Positions 45,600-58,169 of a DNA stretch of 64,000 nt are shown here, piece by piece. Each line of letters opens with the position of its first letter. Within the stretch, counting starts at the first letter, position 1. The notes under the pieces were generated by a model. The model was not told the origin of the DNA. It saw only the letters and a program-made list of their open reading frames with translations, and made no database searches. Source of the stretch: Siphonodentalium dalli (lineage: Eukaryota; Mollusca; Scaphopoda; Gadilida; Siphonodentaliidae); the NCBI GenBank assembly GCA_032622095.1, contig CP136068.1, forward strand, positions 162,707,465 through 162,771,464, written 5' to 3'. The position numbers and the translations under genes are program-made.

Positions 45600-46900
45600 C
45601 CTTTGTTTCCTGTTCATCCGATGTCCACCTGATAGTATATAGAACAACACGAGATGTTTTTGCTTCAAGTGGACTACGTATTGTCAAATTTATATTGAAA
45701 TCATGATTTATGGCTTAGCCACGTGCCTGAGCCGAGGCGATTCTGCTCGACTGAAACGGCATGAAAGAGACAATAATACTATTTCGGATGCCATGCACTT
45801 GGTGTCGCGAGTGGCTCCGCCTAATTGTGACAATGGATACTAATCCATGCACGCGAGGATCACTGGGTCGAAGACTGAAATAATGCCTGAAGGGTGGTTC
45901 CGTCTTGTTTATTATTGGTTACAGCTTAAACAAAATATTTCGAACATGTCTATGTTCTTTGGAATTATTTATAGAGTGTCGTGTAGTCCACATGTAAGAC
46001 AAATACATAAAAATACCTTAATATTAGTTTATAGTTATACCAAAAGGGGGTGCTTTTTCATTTTCTATGGGTATAAATGCTGCTATATTTGCTGCAATGT
46101 TGCATCTAATTTGTTAATATATAGCGTGTCTTACTCATTTGGATCTTAAACATGTTCAAATGTTGAAATGATAATTTACTTGGGGAAATTATTACTGGAC
46201 ATAAAAGGTGTAAGCGGGTGTGATAACTTCTTTGTTCCGAGCTATTCAGATAGATGTGATTTCCAACAATTTTCCCCAAGAAAAAGGCATGTGGTCAAAA
46301 ATACATGTAAAATAATATATATGCTGGCCCATGCTGTGCAGATCTCCCTGTAGGTATTCAATGGTCTCTGTCCTGTATCTGGGATGAAAATTTACTAAAT
46401 GAACCCATATCTGAGGATGCTTCATTACGTTTTAAGGGTACTATGCTGCTTTGTTGTCAGTACTGTGGTTTTCCCGGCATCTCATGCACTGCTTGAGGAG
46501 AAAGCAAGTTATCCATTGTGGTTTATCACAGGATCCAATTTGATCGTCCGCAAGACCCGCAATAGAAGGTAGATAGTTGGTAAACTACAGTAAGGGAACC
46601 GTGCAATGCCATATCTTTGGACAGGAAATTAAAGCCGTAAAAAATCTAGTTATTTAATTATTGGCAATGATGGGGTTAGTCCATTGTCAAAATATTACAG
46701 CTCATCCACACCAAATGAATATTTGATTTATATATATATTCTGATACATAAAAAGCTAAATCTATACAGAATGAACCTTAAAATTACTATTTTTGAGATC
46801 ATAATTGCTACTCCTCTTGCATTGAAAATTAAAATATTCAGTCTATCTATTTAAAGTTTCTTTTAGGCTTAGAATGGGCTCAACCATCATCATTTTCAGG
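45600..46900. other. Intergenic, no gene seen
   Basis: Frames at 45,847-46,353 show no known domain. The sequence is otherwise AT-rich and unassigned. Confidence 0.35.
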
Positions 46901-48300
46901 TTTCTTCTCCGTGGAGGTAACATCTTTGTGCTATGTCACTCTTGGAGGGTACTTTCTCCATCAAGAGAGTCAGAGTGCCATCACTCGAGGATTGTTAATT
47001 TTACTTCTCTGGAGTGATAGGTCGCCTTCCCGTGCTGTCCAAAAACCGCAAGGTTGACTCTCCGGAGAGGTAAAATATTAACTATCCTTTGAGGGGTAGG
47101 CTAAACTGCACCCCGGAAGTGCACTATTTCACCACCCCTCCAAAAGGGGTAAATTATAAACACCGCTTGGAGGGGTCGTCTTTGTAAAGCTCTATGGAAT
47201 TGTATCCCGGCTATATTCTCCCAGTCGGTCTAACCAATAGTTCACGAGATATATCAATGCCGATCCATAGAGTTTTATACATTTATAAAATAATGATAAT
47301 CAATGTCTTCCACGCTTCGTAACTTGTGCGTTTCTGATGTAGGGGCAGTGTGGTGCATAATGAGAAGATTTATACTTTACATTCTGTATTCTGTTAATCT
47401 GAATGATTCACAATTATCCGATTAGTAAGACTTATCCCATGAATAGTAAGACATCGATGAGACAAATATATATGGTCATGCAACATTCTGGACGTACACC
47501 AGAGAACAAATGAATGATGATGGATGAGCTATAAATCTAATTTGTGCTATCTCCATTTTTCCAAGTATTCCAAAATTACCTTATAATATAAAATTCACTT
47601 TTCCAACACAAAGTATAAAAGAACAAATACAGTTCCAGTTTACTTAAATCTACAATGTAGTTTTGTAAAGATAAAATATACTTTATGATTTAAACATAAT
47701 TGTTTGATTTTCTTCGCACTTTTATTTAGCGGGAAAGATTATTACACGGTAATGCGTTAAGTTAGTTAATGGACTGGATTAGATTTGGATTGGGATTTGA
47801 TTGGGCTAAAAGATAAGAGCAAGATAGTCAGGTGATTTAACAGTGCTAGATTGAGAAGACAGATTATTAGGTTTAGAACAAATAAGTAATAAGCATGTAT
47901 AAAAGAGAATTAGTATAATTACTACAAAACTTATTTATGCATGTAAATCTATCACCGTCACATTTGCCCCTCCAGAGTGATAGTGTGTATCTCCCACTGA
48001 CAGATTGATCTTCAACATGGACTTGGCTCCCATTGAGGGACAAATTGCTCTTCGACAGGGCAGCACTTGACTCCCGTTGACGGTCAAACTGTTCTTCGAC
48101 AGGAGGTACTTTACGCCCACGGAGTGACAATGTGTTCTTCGATAGGGATTAGCTTGACACCCGTTGAGAAACAAATTGTTCTTCGGCTGCCAACACTCCA
48201 ATGGAGAGGCAAGTTAGTCTTTTGGAGGGGTGGTTAAATAGTGCACATCAAGAGATGCACATATTGCCTCTTCAATGAGCAATATTGCATCTCCACTATT
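46900..48300. mobile_element. Inverted-repeat element with internal ~44-bp tandem repeats
   Basis: GTGCACTATTTCACCACCCC at 47,119 pairs with GGGGTGGTTAAATAGTGCAC ending at 48,246, a ~28-bp inverted pair, and both sides carry other GGAGGGG words. Between them, about five units of CCCGTTGAnGGnCAAAnTG + TTCTTCGACAGG occur near 47,985, 48,029, 48,073, 48,116 and 48,161, 44-45 bp apart. The two minus-strand frames over the units are by-products. The middle (47,200-47,940) is AT-rich and unassigned. Confidence 0.5.
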
Positions 48301-48309
48301 TAGAGTGCA

Positions 48310-48600
48310 ATCCCCTAGTTTACTAATAAGGTCGTATGTGCACCATCTCCTTGTATTTGTGGTGTTGTGATTCCGAGTGCCTCTTAGTAACATTTAGTGA
48401 CTTTTATTCGACTCCGCAAGCAACAAAACTGTATTTGGGTGGGGGCTGTATGCTGTGATGTAATTGTCTATATGTGGGAATTTACTAATAAAAGTTACAG
48501 GTCGTATGTCCACTATCGCCTTATATATTTGCGGTGATGTAACGAAGGGGTCGTGACTGCGAGTGCCTCATTGTGTCCCGAAAAGTCCAACAAGTGCTAG
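48310..48600 (+). repeat. Tandem duplication, ~170-bp unit, diverged
   Basis: TACTAATAAGGTCGTATGTG..ATCTCCTTGTAT..GGTG at 48,323 is repeated from 48,485 (TACTAATAAAAGTTACAGG, GTCGTATGTCC, TCGCCTTATATAT); both end in CGAGTGCCTC. Non-coding. Confidence 0.6.
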
Positions 48601-48609
48601 CTTCGAGGT

Positions 48610-51080
48610 TGGATCTTCCGGCAGCGACTCACAAACGACTCGAGCAAAATATTCCCAACAAACCCACCATGCCCATTGCTAGTTAATTTAGATTCATATT
48701 GGAAACTCAAAACGATGGGGGCAGATAGCGCTCGCACATCACAAAGTATATGGACACAAGGCTATTTATATATGCCCACATTTTAGACCCAGTGTCTCCA
48801 ATACAATATCTTCGCTGCGATACGTGTGGATAAGACATAATGTCTCACAATTTGGACGACAATATCGCAACTGTCAATTTCGACAGATAGATAAACTGCA
48901 TTTTATGGTTCACTGTGCCTATGTGTGTCTTCTGATCATATTATCGATCTGAAAACGTGTGCTACCCCGGAAGTACCCCGTTAAGCGAGAACACGTACAA
49001 TGCTGATGCAATTGTAAGCTAATAGACATGAGCGTCTACACTGCACCCTTGGAACAATCATAGCTGCCACAAGTTGTCCATGTTCAAATTGCCATTGATC
49101 CAAACAGGGACGCCGTAGCACAGTTGATTGAGTGAGTGAACACTTCTGGATCATTTGCCACCTGTCCTTATTAGTAACGTGCATGGATTGCGCTATGGTA
49201 ATATTATAGCTGTTCACGCTATTGTTGGAGGTCGTGTTGCTGGAAGCTAATAATATGATGTTCATTGATGAACACATTGATGGTATCCAAATATTATCAT
49301 AGCAGCTGAAATGGTATGTCAAAAGACCAACTTTATGTAATGGGGTGATAAATTGAGTTCACATTTCACCTGACAGTTATATATTGCCACTTTACAATGT
49401 GTAGGTAGGACAGTTCCGTACATTTGGTAAATTACACAACTGTGGTGAGTATACGTGAACTAATTTCGTACCAATTACTGACGCAATACATTATTATGGT
49501 CTGCACGATATGTGAAGTACATCTCTCGAATTGTATTGTATTTTGGTACTCATTTAAATGCATCATACTGGAAACCAACATGACCAAAGTAGTGTACTGG
49601 GACAAATGGAGCTTCCAAAAGTGTCGAAAATCAATTTGTTATTCTGGTGAATAGAGTTTATAGTTTAACCCTGAGTTGTCCGAAGTTCCAAAAAGGACAT
49701 ATTTTGTGCTAAATTTCACACCCTATGTCTACATTTCTCAAAACTTAAGAGATATAACAGTCTTGTGCGGATTCGTCTTGATACTTATTATTAGCTAAGA
49801 CATTAAGGAATCCAACGATGTGAAGTTTTCCACTGTAAACCATACATTTCAGTCGTGACGGCAATTAAAACTATGAAAATTTATTTACTCAAAATCATAA
49901 AAAGTGCACTTAGGACAGATTGGAACTCAGGTCGCGAACTTTGCTGATTGCAATCGGGCTCCATTTGAGCGAAGGACTCTTTTTTTTATATATATAACAA
50001 CGGCATGTGATCACTTTAGAAAATAATTTACTCCCAAAAATTCCTTCTTCAAATCGGAAATCCCGCTATATTGCAGCGGAAAGGCTGCTATGTGCGCAGC
50101 ATATAATGACATTACTGGGCTCTGTGTATTCACAATATGAAAGTTGATACTATTTATTTGGACACCGTCAGTCTCTTTACACGCCTAGTTGTTTAAAGAT
50201 ACGGGCGGTGTTGGCTGTGGGTATGCTGTTAAAATATTCACATCCGTCAAAAACTGCCCTAAACAGACAGAATAGTAAAATAGACAGACTTTGTTCTTAT
50301 GCCAATCAGAAATATGGCATAAACAGTATGTTATTGTCAATTTGGTTTCCTTTGTTATGTAAACAAAAGCAAAAAACGTTACATTTCCTGGCTTTTGTTT
50401 AGATCCGGATATGGTAAACATAAAGAGCGTCACTTGTTACTGCTTTCCTGATATGGAAATAATAAAGAGCGTTTATATCATTTCTGAGTGATTAACCAAT
50501 ATAATTGCGCTGTGTGATGTAAACAGAAGCAAAACTTCTGAAACACGAGCAGGCTCTTGTTTATGTACACCATCGTACAACTTGACGACATTATACCATT
50601 TATGCGCTGTTTGTTTGGCATGTGAACAGAACCATAATATATTTTAATATCCCTTCTGTTGATGGCGATTTAAACAAATATGAATATTTCTGCAACGAAC
50701 GCCTCCCGTGCCTTTAAGTTGCTGAACGCCAGTTGTCAAAACTATGTACGTCAAGTTGTGATGATGGGATTTGTGTGAGCAAAGACGAAACCATGAATTA
50801 GGTTTCCATATTAGACATGTTCCGCCTCCCGATGGTCACTATTAACCTTCAATCACACGACGAAGGCACTGTTCCGTTCCAAATCCATTTTCCGATTTTT
50901 CGACTAAATGTGTTCTTATTCAAGCACCGAACGTAACTATGTTTATCAATAATCTTTAAGTATATTTGAGATCTATTTTAAAATGTATTATGACATTACT
51001 ATTGAATTACATGATGTAGTCCATGGAAAAGCATGGCACGCACTTGAATACTTCTGCTCTACACATGTATACATACCATG
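48610..51080. other. Intergenic, no confident gene
   Basis: Contains a 113-residue minus-strand frame at 48,981-49,322 and short frames at 49,424-49,654 and 50,185-50,433, none with a recognised domain. The words ACTTAGGACAGATTGG and AACTCAGGTC near 49,908 recur intact at about 53,076, upstream of the GIMAP-like exon. Confidence 0.4.
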
Positions 51081-51084
51081 CGGG

Positions 51085-52375
51085 AACATGTCTCTATTCC
51101 GAAGGTTCGCTATTCCGAAGGTTCACTTTTCCGAAGGTTCACTATTCTGAAGGTTCGCTATTCCGAAGGTTCTCTATTCCGAAGGTTCGCTATTCCGAAG
51201 ATTTTTGTTATTTTAGAGGTTAATTCTATATTCTAAAGTACTGAGAGGGTTCTTTATCACGAAGACACTTTTATAACTTAAAACATTGAAACAATAAATG
51301 TGACTATTTTCTTCGCGGGTTTCCTTGAGATAGATTAAATGTCATTACGTATGACGTTATTTCCCAAAACAAAACATATTCACGTCAGGCAGCCCACACT
51401 TGTAATTGCTATGTTTCCATACGATTTAATGTCATCACGTATGACGTTATATCTCACTAATCTTAGAGGCAAGAATACGCCAGCTAAAGGCGGATTAAAA
51501 CAGTGGGGCTATAACTCTTAATGAATAATGCGTAGCAGAATGTCGTTGAATAGACGGGTATGAGATGAACCAAACTGCAATTGTGAATTTGTATTGAATT
51601 TTAAACGTCTGTATCAGAAGATGTCCATAGAGAAATAGAAAACAGCTTAAATCATAAAAAGACCCCCCCCCCGTTATGGCCCCAAGAATGCAACATAATT
51701 CAACCTAATGTATTTTCAATTGAAGGGGAATAACACTATCTTTAAAATATAGAGTTATTCCCCCTCCATTGAAACTAATACACTTTGCACAACAAAACCA
51801 GATGAACCTTTAAAAGCCCAAAAACACGTCGTTAACTCAACAAAAACAACAGGTTCACAGTTTATTACATCGCATAAGCTGGTAATACGGTGTTAGAGAG
51901 CTTCCTATTTCCAATGGTATATATACTGGCATATATGTTATATATGTGATCTGGGGTTCTAAAATTAAGTGGGCCTTTAATGTTGATGTTTCTTTCAAAT
52001 TGCCAGTTCGGAAAAACTATATCTCTTACATGTAGTTTATTTCAGTCATGGTGTTTTCAACTTTCCATATTAAACGATAAACTGATACTGCCTTCTTGCT
52101 ATTAATAACCGACATCTGGGACAATTTTGGAATCAGAAGTGGGTGTATAAATATACTATATGTGAATACTAGCGTAATAGTATTTTTCATTCCTCGTGTT
52201 TTTGTGGTGGGGGTGCAAATTTTCATTAATTTCTGGTTAAATACGCCCAGAATAGAAAACCTTCGGAATAGCGAACCTTCGGAATAGCGAACCTTCGGAA
52301 TAATGAACCTTCGGAATAATGAACCTTCGGAATAGCGAACCTTCGGAATAATGAACCTTCGGAATAGAGAACCCT
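51085..52375. mobile_element. Element bounded by inverted TTCCGAAGG arrays
   Basis: The left array (about 51,090-51,205, seven units, TTCCGAAGGTTCGCTA orientation) is followed by sequence shared with 19,860-20,280. The right array (52,260-52,372, about seven units) is the reverse complement (CCTTCGGAATAGCGAA). The ~1.05-kb interior has a strong hairpin at 51,718-51,773 (GGAATAACACTAT / ATAGAGTTATTCC). The arrays look like terminal inverted repeats expanded into minisatellites. No coding frame of note. Confidence 0.6.
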
Positions 52376-52379
52376 ACGC

Positions 52380-53280
52380 ATACCATGCATATTACTTCTC
52401 AAGTTTTCCGGTGACTCAAGAGATGAAACTATATCTTTTCAATAGAAGTACCAACATGATTTCAAATAAAATTAAGTAGACATAAAAATGTAGAATTAAA
52501 CTTATTGAAAAACATAAACTCCTGTGGCTTGAATGTTCGTTATCAGTGGTATGATTTGTTGATTTACGCGATAGGAAACTGAAATATGCATGTACATCCA
52601 AAATCGACATCACATTCATGACATCCACCTTGGTATGCCGCATGCGCATCTACTAACTGGAGTAAGAATCTATCTTCAAATTACCTTTTTGTCTAGATCA
52701 ATCAGGGGTGTTATCTGAAATGTATCTCAAACAGTTTTTTAGTTGCAAGAGGGTCATTGTTTGTTGACTGGACAGTTCATTCTATATTAGTAGGGTGCAT
52801 GTTCATTTCCGTTTCAATTGAACTGCTGTTATGTGGTGCATGTGCTCCCGTGGCCGGTTCATGGGAACGTGACTCCGTAGAGAACTATCAATGGGGACCT
52901 TACAAAATTCGCATCCGACGTGGGGTCCTCATATTTTGGCGAACATACCCATTCTTGGACTGATTGATAGCATGGACAGTTAATGGTAGTATAATGATTG
53001 GACGATGTCTGGATGAAGCGCTGTGTGTTCCGGTTCCAACGGTACCCCCAACGGACATTTCGTACCACTATGGTACTTAGGACAGATTGGAACTCAGGTC
53101 CCGAAATGTGTATGTACAATTTATACTTACGTTTATAGATATGTGGTGAAACCGTCTAACATGTATGAAAACGTGTGTTTATGGTTTATTTATGTTCTAA
53201 AAATAAAATTGTTCGTCTTGGCGAAAGCGACTTCCGATTATATGTTGTACGGTTTAGCCACTGCGATACTATTTTTCTAT
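52380..53280. other. Upstream of the GIMAP-like exon; no clear first exon
   Basis: Contains short frames on both strands and a motif shared with 49,908. An upstream exon giving a phase-1 join to 53,287 was not identified with confidence. Confidence 0.35.
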
Positions 53281-53286
53281 CGACAG

Positions 53287-54092
53287 TCAACACATCAAAG
53301 AAGCAGGTGAGGATTGTGTTATTGGGCAAGACCGGAGTCGGGAAAAGTGCCACTGGAAATACCATCTTGGGCGGACAATATTTCGAATCGACATTATGTG
53401 CAAAATCGGTGACATCAAAATGTCGCGTTGAAGCCAATCCAGTGGTCTGCGTTATAGACACCCCAGGATTCTTTGACAACGGTATGTCCAACAAAGACAT
53501 CGGGAAGGAGATTACCAAGTGCATAGCATTGTCAGCTCCGGGTCCTCATGCTTTTATCATGGTTGTCAAACCAGACAGATTCACACAAGAAGAGATTGGC
53601 ACTGTAGAACTGATAAAGGAAACATTCGGCCAAGAAGTTATGAGATACATGATAGTCCTGTTCGTGAGAAAAGATGAACTTGATGCTGATGGAATATCCA
53701 TAGATGCTTTTCAGAAGAAAATTCCAGACGATCTTCGCAAACTGCTTAGAGATTGTAAGAACGAGTACATTGCATTTAATAACAAAGCAGACGATGCAGC
53801 GAAAAAGAAGCAATCACGCGACCTCATTGACCGTGTCCATGCTATCACTGCACGTAATGGCGGGAAATATTATTCCAACGATACACTTGAAGAGGGTAAA
53901 CGCACGCGTGAGCTCGAAGATGATGAGAATAGGAAAATCGAAGCCATTTACGAGCGTATTCGTAAGTCATGGACAGCTAATGGTATTATCCAGTCCACAA
54001 AGGAACATCAGGACAGAGCGAGGAAGCAGAAGGAGGAGGAGGAAAGAGTCGCACGCACCAAGGCGGAGGAGAAAGACATCAGGAAAATATGA
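53287..54092 (+). CDS. AIG1/GIMAP-type GTPase, terminal exon
   Basis: Encodes about 268 residues after an acceptor (TTTTTCTATCGACAG, ending 53,286); the frame stays open upstream, but that part looks like intron. AIG1/GIMAP signatures in order: G1 P-loop GKTGVGKSATGN (residues 14-25), G2-region Thr in KSVTSKC, G3 DTPGFFDN (58-65), the family box GPHAFIMVVKPDRFT, G4-region RKDEL (128-132) and FNNK (164-167). A charged tail (about 207-268) is predicted coiled coil, with REL..KIEAIYERI and a KQKEEEERVARTKAEEK run, and no hydrophobic membrane anchor. It ends at TGA 54,090-54,092. Such proteins bind GTP and often oligomerise at membranes; in molluscs they form expanded, infection-responsive families, which is family knowledge rather than anything shown here. 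All nucleotide-binding motifs look intact. The 5' exon(s) are unassigned. Confidence 0.9.
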
Positions 54093-54117
54093 CTAAGTTG
54101 AAGCGAGAGCAAGCTGG

Positions 54118-54335
54118 CCCGTTTCAAACGACGGAGTTTTGTCGACTCGAATCTAATACCAGACCCACAAATGTATTAAATGCGTCAAAGATGCGACGTT
54201 TGAAACAATTAAATCCGTGTCAGTCGCACCACAGACGAGTCTCCGTCCAATTCAGACGAATCTTCGTCGGTGATGCGTCTGAAATCCGTCTTTGTTTCAT
54301 ACGACGGATTTTTGACGACTCGAATCTAATGCATG
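54118..54335. repeat. Paired direct repeats of a GACGGA-rich motif
   Basis: GTTTCAAACGACGGAGTTTTG then GACTCGAATCTAAT (54,121-54,158) recurs as GTTTCATACGACGGATTTTTG plus GACTCGAATCTAAT (54,294-54,330). CGTCTGAAATCCGTC-type words lie between. Probably a miniature element in the 3' flank of the GIMAP-like gene. Confidence 0.5.
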
Positions 54336-54751
54336 TTACAGGAAAAGCCTAAAGCTGCCGAAGTACCGAATGCAAATGATATGATAATGATATAATAATG
54401 ATGGAGTTCCCCTTTTCTGCGGAAATACCCACATGACGTCATTTGTCACGCACTCTCTTTATTATAAAGATAAAGAAAGATATATAAGCTATCTATAAGC
54501 ATTTCTTAGGTAACATTGGGATACAGCAGGGTTACCCGGCGATGTCCAGGTTAAAGTGATATGAAACCCTCTGTGGATATTTGGTGGGAATAGAGAATAC
54601 TCTTGCTCTCAAAGTGTTACACGTATTCTCCTAAATTGTATATCCAAATGGTATCACAAAACATGATTCTTACACATGGAATATAAGTAGTGGCTCACCT
54701 TGTCAGGTCGGAGCGATTATCATTTTGTTTATCGCGTTTAATCCGTCCCAC

Positions 54752-54757
54752 CAATAA
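54752..54757 (+). terminator. Candidate polyadenylation signal
   Basis: AATAAA lies about 660 bp after the GIMAP-like stop, followed by a TATTTATTTATTT stretch. It is the first convincing AATAAA with a T-rich follow-on on that strand, but the assignment is tentative. Confidence 0.3.
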
Positions 54758-54779
54758 AGAAGTATTTATTTATTTACAA

Positions 54780-55320
54780 CTGCGTATACTTCAGACGTTA
54801 TAGCGTGAAACATGAACATCATAAACGCATTAGTATAGCAGCTACATGTGCCCGACACAGCGATATTTTGGATTGTTTATGTTAGGCGATGAGTCTGTTC
54901 TGAAAAAAATGAAAGAAATCCTGTATCGGGCAGATATACCCTAGTCAGATGTCACAATTGGAGGATCCTGGAAAGTCTTATGCAATGGACTGCGTTTTCC
55001 TTTATCTCAGAAGTAACCATATTTGACTGCACACTGTGACCGCTATTTTTGAACAGGACTGCTCTACATTTCCATATCTCTTGGCAATTGCAACTTTTAT
55101 GTATGGAAACTATATTGAATGGGATAGACTCAATCGTGCTATAATATATACATAAGCCATTCTAATGTTCAATCCTCTGACGATTCAAGGTCCCTCAGTT
55201 TGAATGAATATATGTATCTCTTAAATAGATTGATATAAATATACTTTTAATGCTTTCTTCTATGTATCTGTGTTACTAGATCATTATATGAATGCCATGA
55301 TTTCCATCCCCATATAAATA
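54780..55320. repeat. Dispersed ~500-bp repeat, copy 2 (inverse of 29,640-30,170)
   Basis: CAGCTACATGTGCCCGACAC, TTTGACTGCACACTGTGACC and ATATGTATCTCTTAAAT are reverse complements, in reverse order, of the 29.6-30.2-kb copy. Non-coding. Confidence 0.65.
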
Positions 55321-55429
55321 TGACAATTTACCCCTGTTATACCGCCTTGGTGCCATCTCGATTGTACCCTTAAAGTTATACATAGAACACAGACAGATAT
55401 TCGCAAAAATTTGATTCATTGTATCATTT

Positions 55430-55930
55430 GAGAACAACGTGTATGAGTTTGGTGGTAATTGGCACTAAACATATTTTTATAAGTTTTTGGTGACCCTCCC
55501 ATCCCTATTTCGGACTCAAGCGGCGCCACTTTTGACATCATTAGACCACACACTTAGACTCATTATAGAGATGAATATATATAAAATTTATGAAAATTGG
55601 CGAGTATAAAAATTCGAATCAAATTTAGGGCTACCATTTCATATGTCTCATACAAAAGGCACCAATTTGGCGCATTTAAACCACACGATTAGATTATTCG
55701 TATCACGGAGAAGAATATGTATCAATCAGGTGGAAATCGGCGCTAAACATATTGTTTATCAATGTTGTGTCCCTCTCACCTTCCCTGACTGGAATGGCCC
55801 CACTTTTGACATCTTTAAACCACACAATTAGACTCCTGATATCATGGAGATTATTATTTGTAAGTTTGGTGCTAATCCGCGACTAAACAAATTGTTATCA
55901 AATTTAGTGCCCACCCCACCCCACCCCATT
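55430..55930 (+). repeat. Degenerate tandem repeat, ~140-180-bp unit, 3-4 copies
   Basis: CCACTTTTGACATCnTTAnACCACACA (about 55,527 and 55,799; shortened near 55,670), GGCGCTAAACATATT-type words (55,465, 55,740, 55,879) and GTGnCCCTCnCA-type words recur in order. Frames here are by-products. Confidence 0.55.
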
Positions 55931-55934
55931 ATTA

Positions 55935-57160
55935 ATGAAGATTGATCTGATGTGTACCTTTTATAACTATAGGTGGTTTAACAACAGCAACAAACAATAC
56001 ACATGTAGTACGTAACGCAAAGTTTAAACACATTAAGCCCACTGTGGTTCACTGACATTCGCGATGATTTTTCCACGGTGATCCACGGTGGAATTGAGTG
56101 GATTGGATTAAGATGAATAAACAGACGTCCGAGAGACTTATCGGTGATCACGAAATCACCGCGAATCTCAGAGAATCGCCACAAAACGCCGATCTAGCCG
56201 CAATGACTTTAAGCGATACGTGAATATACATCGATATATAATTATTGTCAGATTTCGTTACATGGTTAGCGTACCTTTCTAATCATATCGTTTGGGTACG
56301 GAAATAACCAAGTTCATTTTAGTCTTATTTCACACATTCGTCCATACCACATTGCCAAGTAAAAACACGATCACATAAAACACCATACATGTACAAGAAA
56401 ACTAAGATGCATGCATCAGGTCACCATACACTATTTAGCATACAATAATTCAGCTTTGTTAAAATTGTCCTGCAATTTTTATTGGCGTTTGACACATTAG
56501 CGACATTACAACTGAGTGCAATTAAGTACCGGTAATTAGAAGTAACAAATCGTTTAATTTCTACCGTATTGACTGAAAGGACTAGGAGCACATTGGTGGC
56601 CATGAATGTTCTCGTTAGCTGCTAATACAGCCGGCCATGTCGTGTGTTGACATGTGAATTGTGTAGTTCATCAATAACCGATCAGCAGGTATTTGTCGTG
56701 ATCACTTACGACGTGAACATGGGTTACTTAAACGGTGTATCGATGGATCGATTACGGACCGATGATAGGAAAACAAAATCAGAGATGACTGTCGGTGGGA
56801 GGGGCTATTGTTTCAATAATTTTTATAGAAAATTCAGCAGTTGCAATATGGAAGCAGCAAAGAAGGGTATACAATTGGCAAATGATGAGGGGTGGCGGTG
56901 ACGTGTAACTGCGATTGAAACTAGATATACAGTTTGGAGATTATTGAATGAGGGATGTTATATTAAGGGATACTGCAACTTTATTTCTTTTGGTATGCAG
57001 ATTGAATAGCAGTTCAAGATGCACAATCCTATTAAGCGGTCATAATTTTTTAATTGTATGGATCAGAAATATTGTATTTGAGTCGAGGAAACCACCAATC
57101 AAAGACCAGATTTATTAGAAATCGATGTTTTAAATATATTATTTTTTACAATCTAGTATT
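55935..57160. other. Intergenic, no confident gene
   Basis: A palindromic GTGATCCACGGTGGAAT-type patch lies near 56,080. The 85-codon frame at 56,644-56,901 has no recognised domain. Nothing else is supported. Confidence 0.4.
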
Positions 57161-57164
57161 ATTG

Positions 57165-57380
57165 GACTAATAAAGAGTACACGAGTTGTTAGTATCGGAC
57201 CAAATTGCGGAAGAAGACGGATAACTCTAAATAAATGGGCTTTCTGTGTATAACAAGGCTAAATTTGGTCGACCATGTTGATAAATATATAAATTTTCGG
57301 GCAATTTGATACTATATTTGATAGCGGTTAGTATTATTTTTCGACAATTAATCGATTCTGATAACTGAAGGGGATTCTAT
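57165..57380 (+). repeat. Direct repeat, copy 1 (second copy at 58,505-58,660)
   Basis: AGTATCGGACCAAATTGCG, TATAACAAGGC, GTCGAC and AATTAATC..TGATAACTGAAG appear in the same order at 58,513-58,650 with moderate divergence. Non-coding. Confidence 0.55.
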
Positions 57381-57384
57381 AAAT

Positions 57385-58165
57385 GTTGTTGGTATCTTTA
57401 AATGAAAATTGAATGGAATTCAGGACCTATATGAATAGATACGAAGTGGAATTTGGGCCGAGTTGTATTTCGTGGATCGTTCGAATATCGGAGCAAAGTG
57501 GAATGTTGATTTTCAAATGTGTCGACAATGAATTAAAAAGGTTTGCCCAGTCAGAGGGCCATGGACACTATTTGTAAATGATATTGTTGTAACGAGATAA
57601 CTTGTAGTGGATATCTACATGTATGCTTTCTCAGTTACTAATCAAATCAGAGGGGTGGTCGCTTGGCTGAGTTGACAGATTGGTGTAACCGAGATAATCT
57701 GTGTTTTATCTGCCTGTCATCTGGTCTGGTTGTTATATATCGATGAAATATGTCATTGTGGAAATGTCAAATATTTATATTGAATCTAAAGACAGATTGA
57801 GTTAAAGTATAAAAATTGGGATAGGTTGGAAGTTTTGGGTGTGAAAAGTACAAATTATCATGTTTTATCTAGCTTGTTTAGAAAATACAGTATGCACATT
57901 GTAACTTAAAAGTTGTTTATCATTTATATATATACATGTATATATTTTTTTTGTGAAAAATTTAAGATTTTATATTCGATAGTGCTTTAAAATAATCGGA
58001 TTAAACGGCCCTCTATTTATATTTATTTGGTGGGCAACACTATTTGATTCGAGCCAAATAACCGACCTTAAGTATCAGATTGAATTTAATAATCTGTTGT
58101 TTGTCACAATTGAGAATTATTAGTGTCCGAATAAGCAGTCGACTATGGGAGGACAAATTAAATTT
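57385..58165. other. Intergenic, no gene seen
   Basis: AT-rich, with a (TA)n-like tract near 57,927. No recognised feature. Confidence 0.4.
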
Positions 58166-58169
58166 TAAT

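Noticed and set aside
47873-48201. Repetitive peptides on the minus strand
   Set aside because: By-product of 44-45-bp tandem units; two frames are open at once.
48981-49322. 113-codon minus-strand frame resembling a receptor fragment
   Set aside because: No hydrophobic segment pattern, splice sites or motif could be confirmed.
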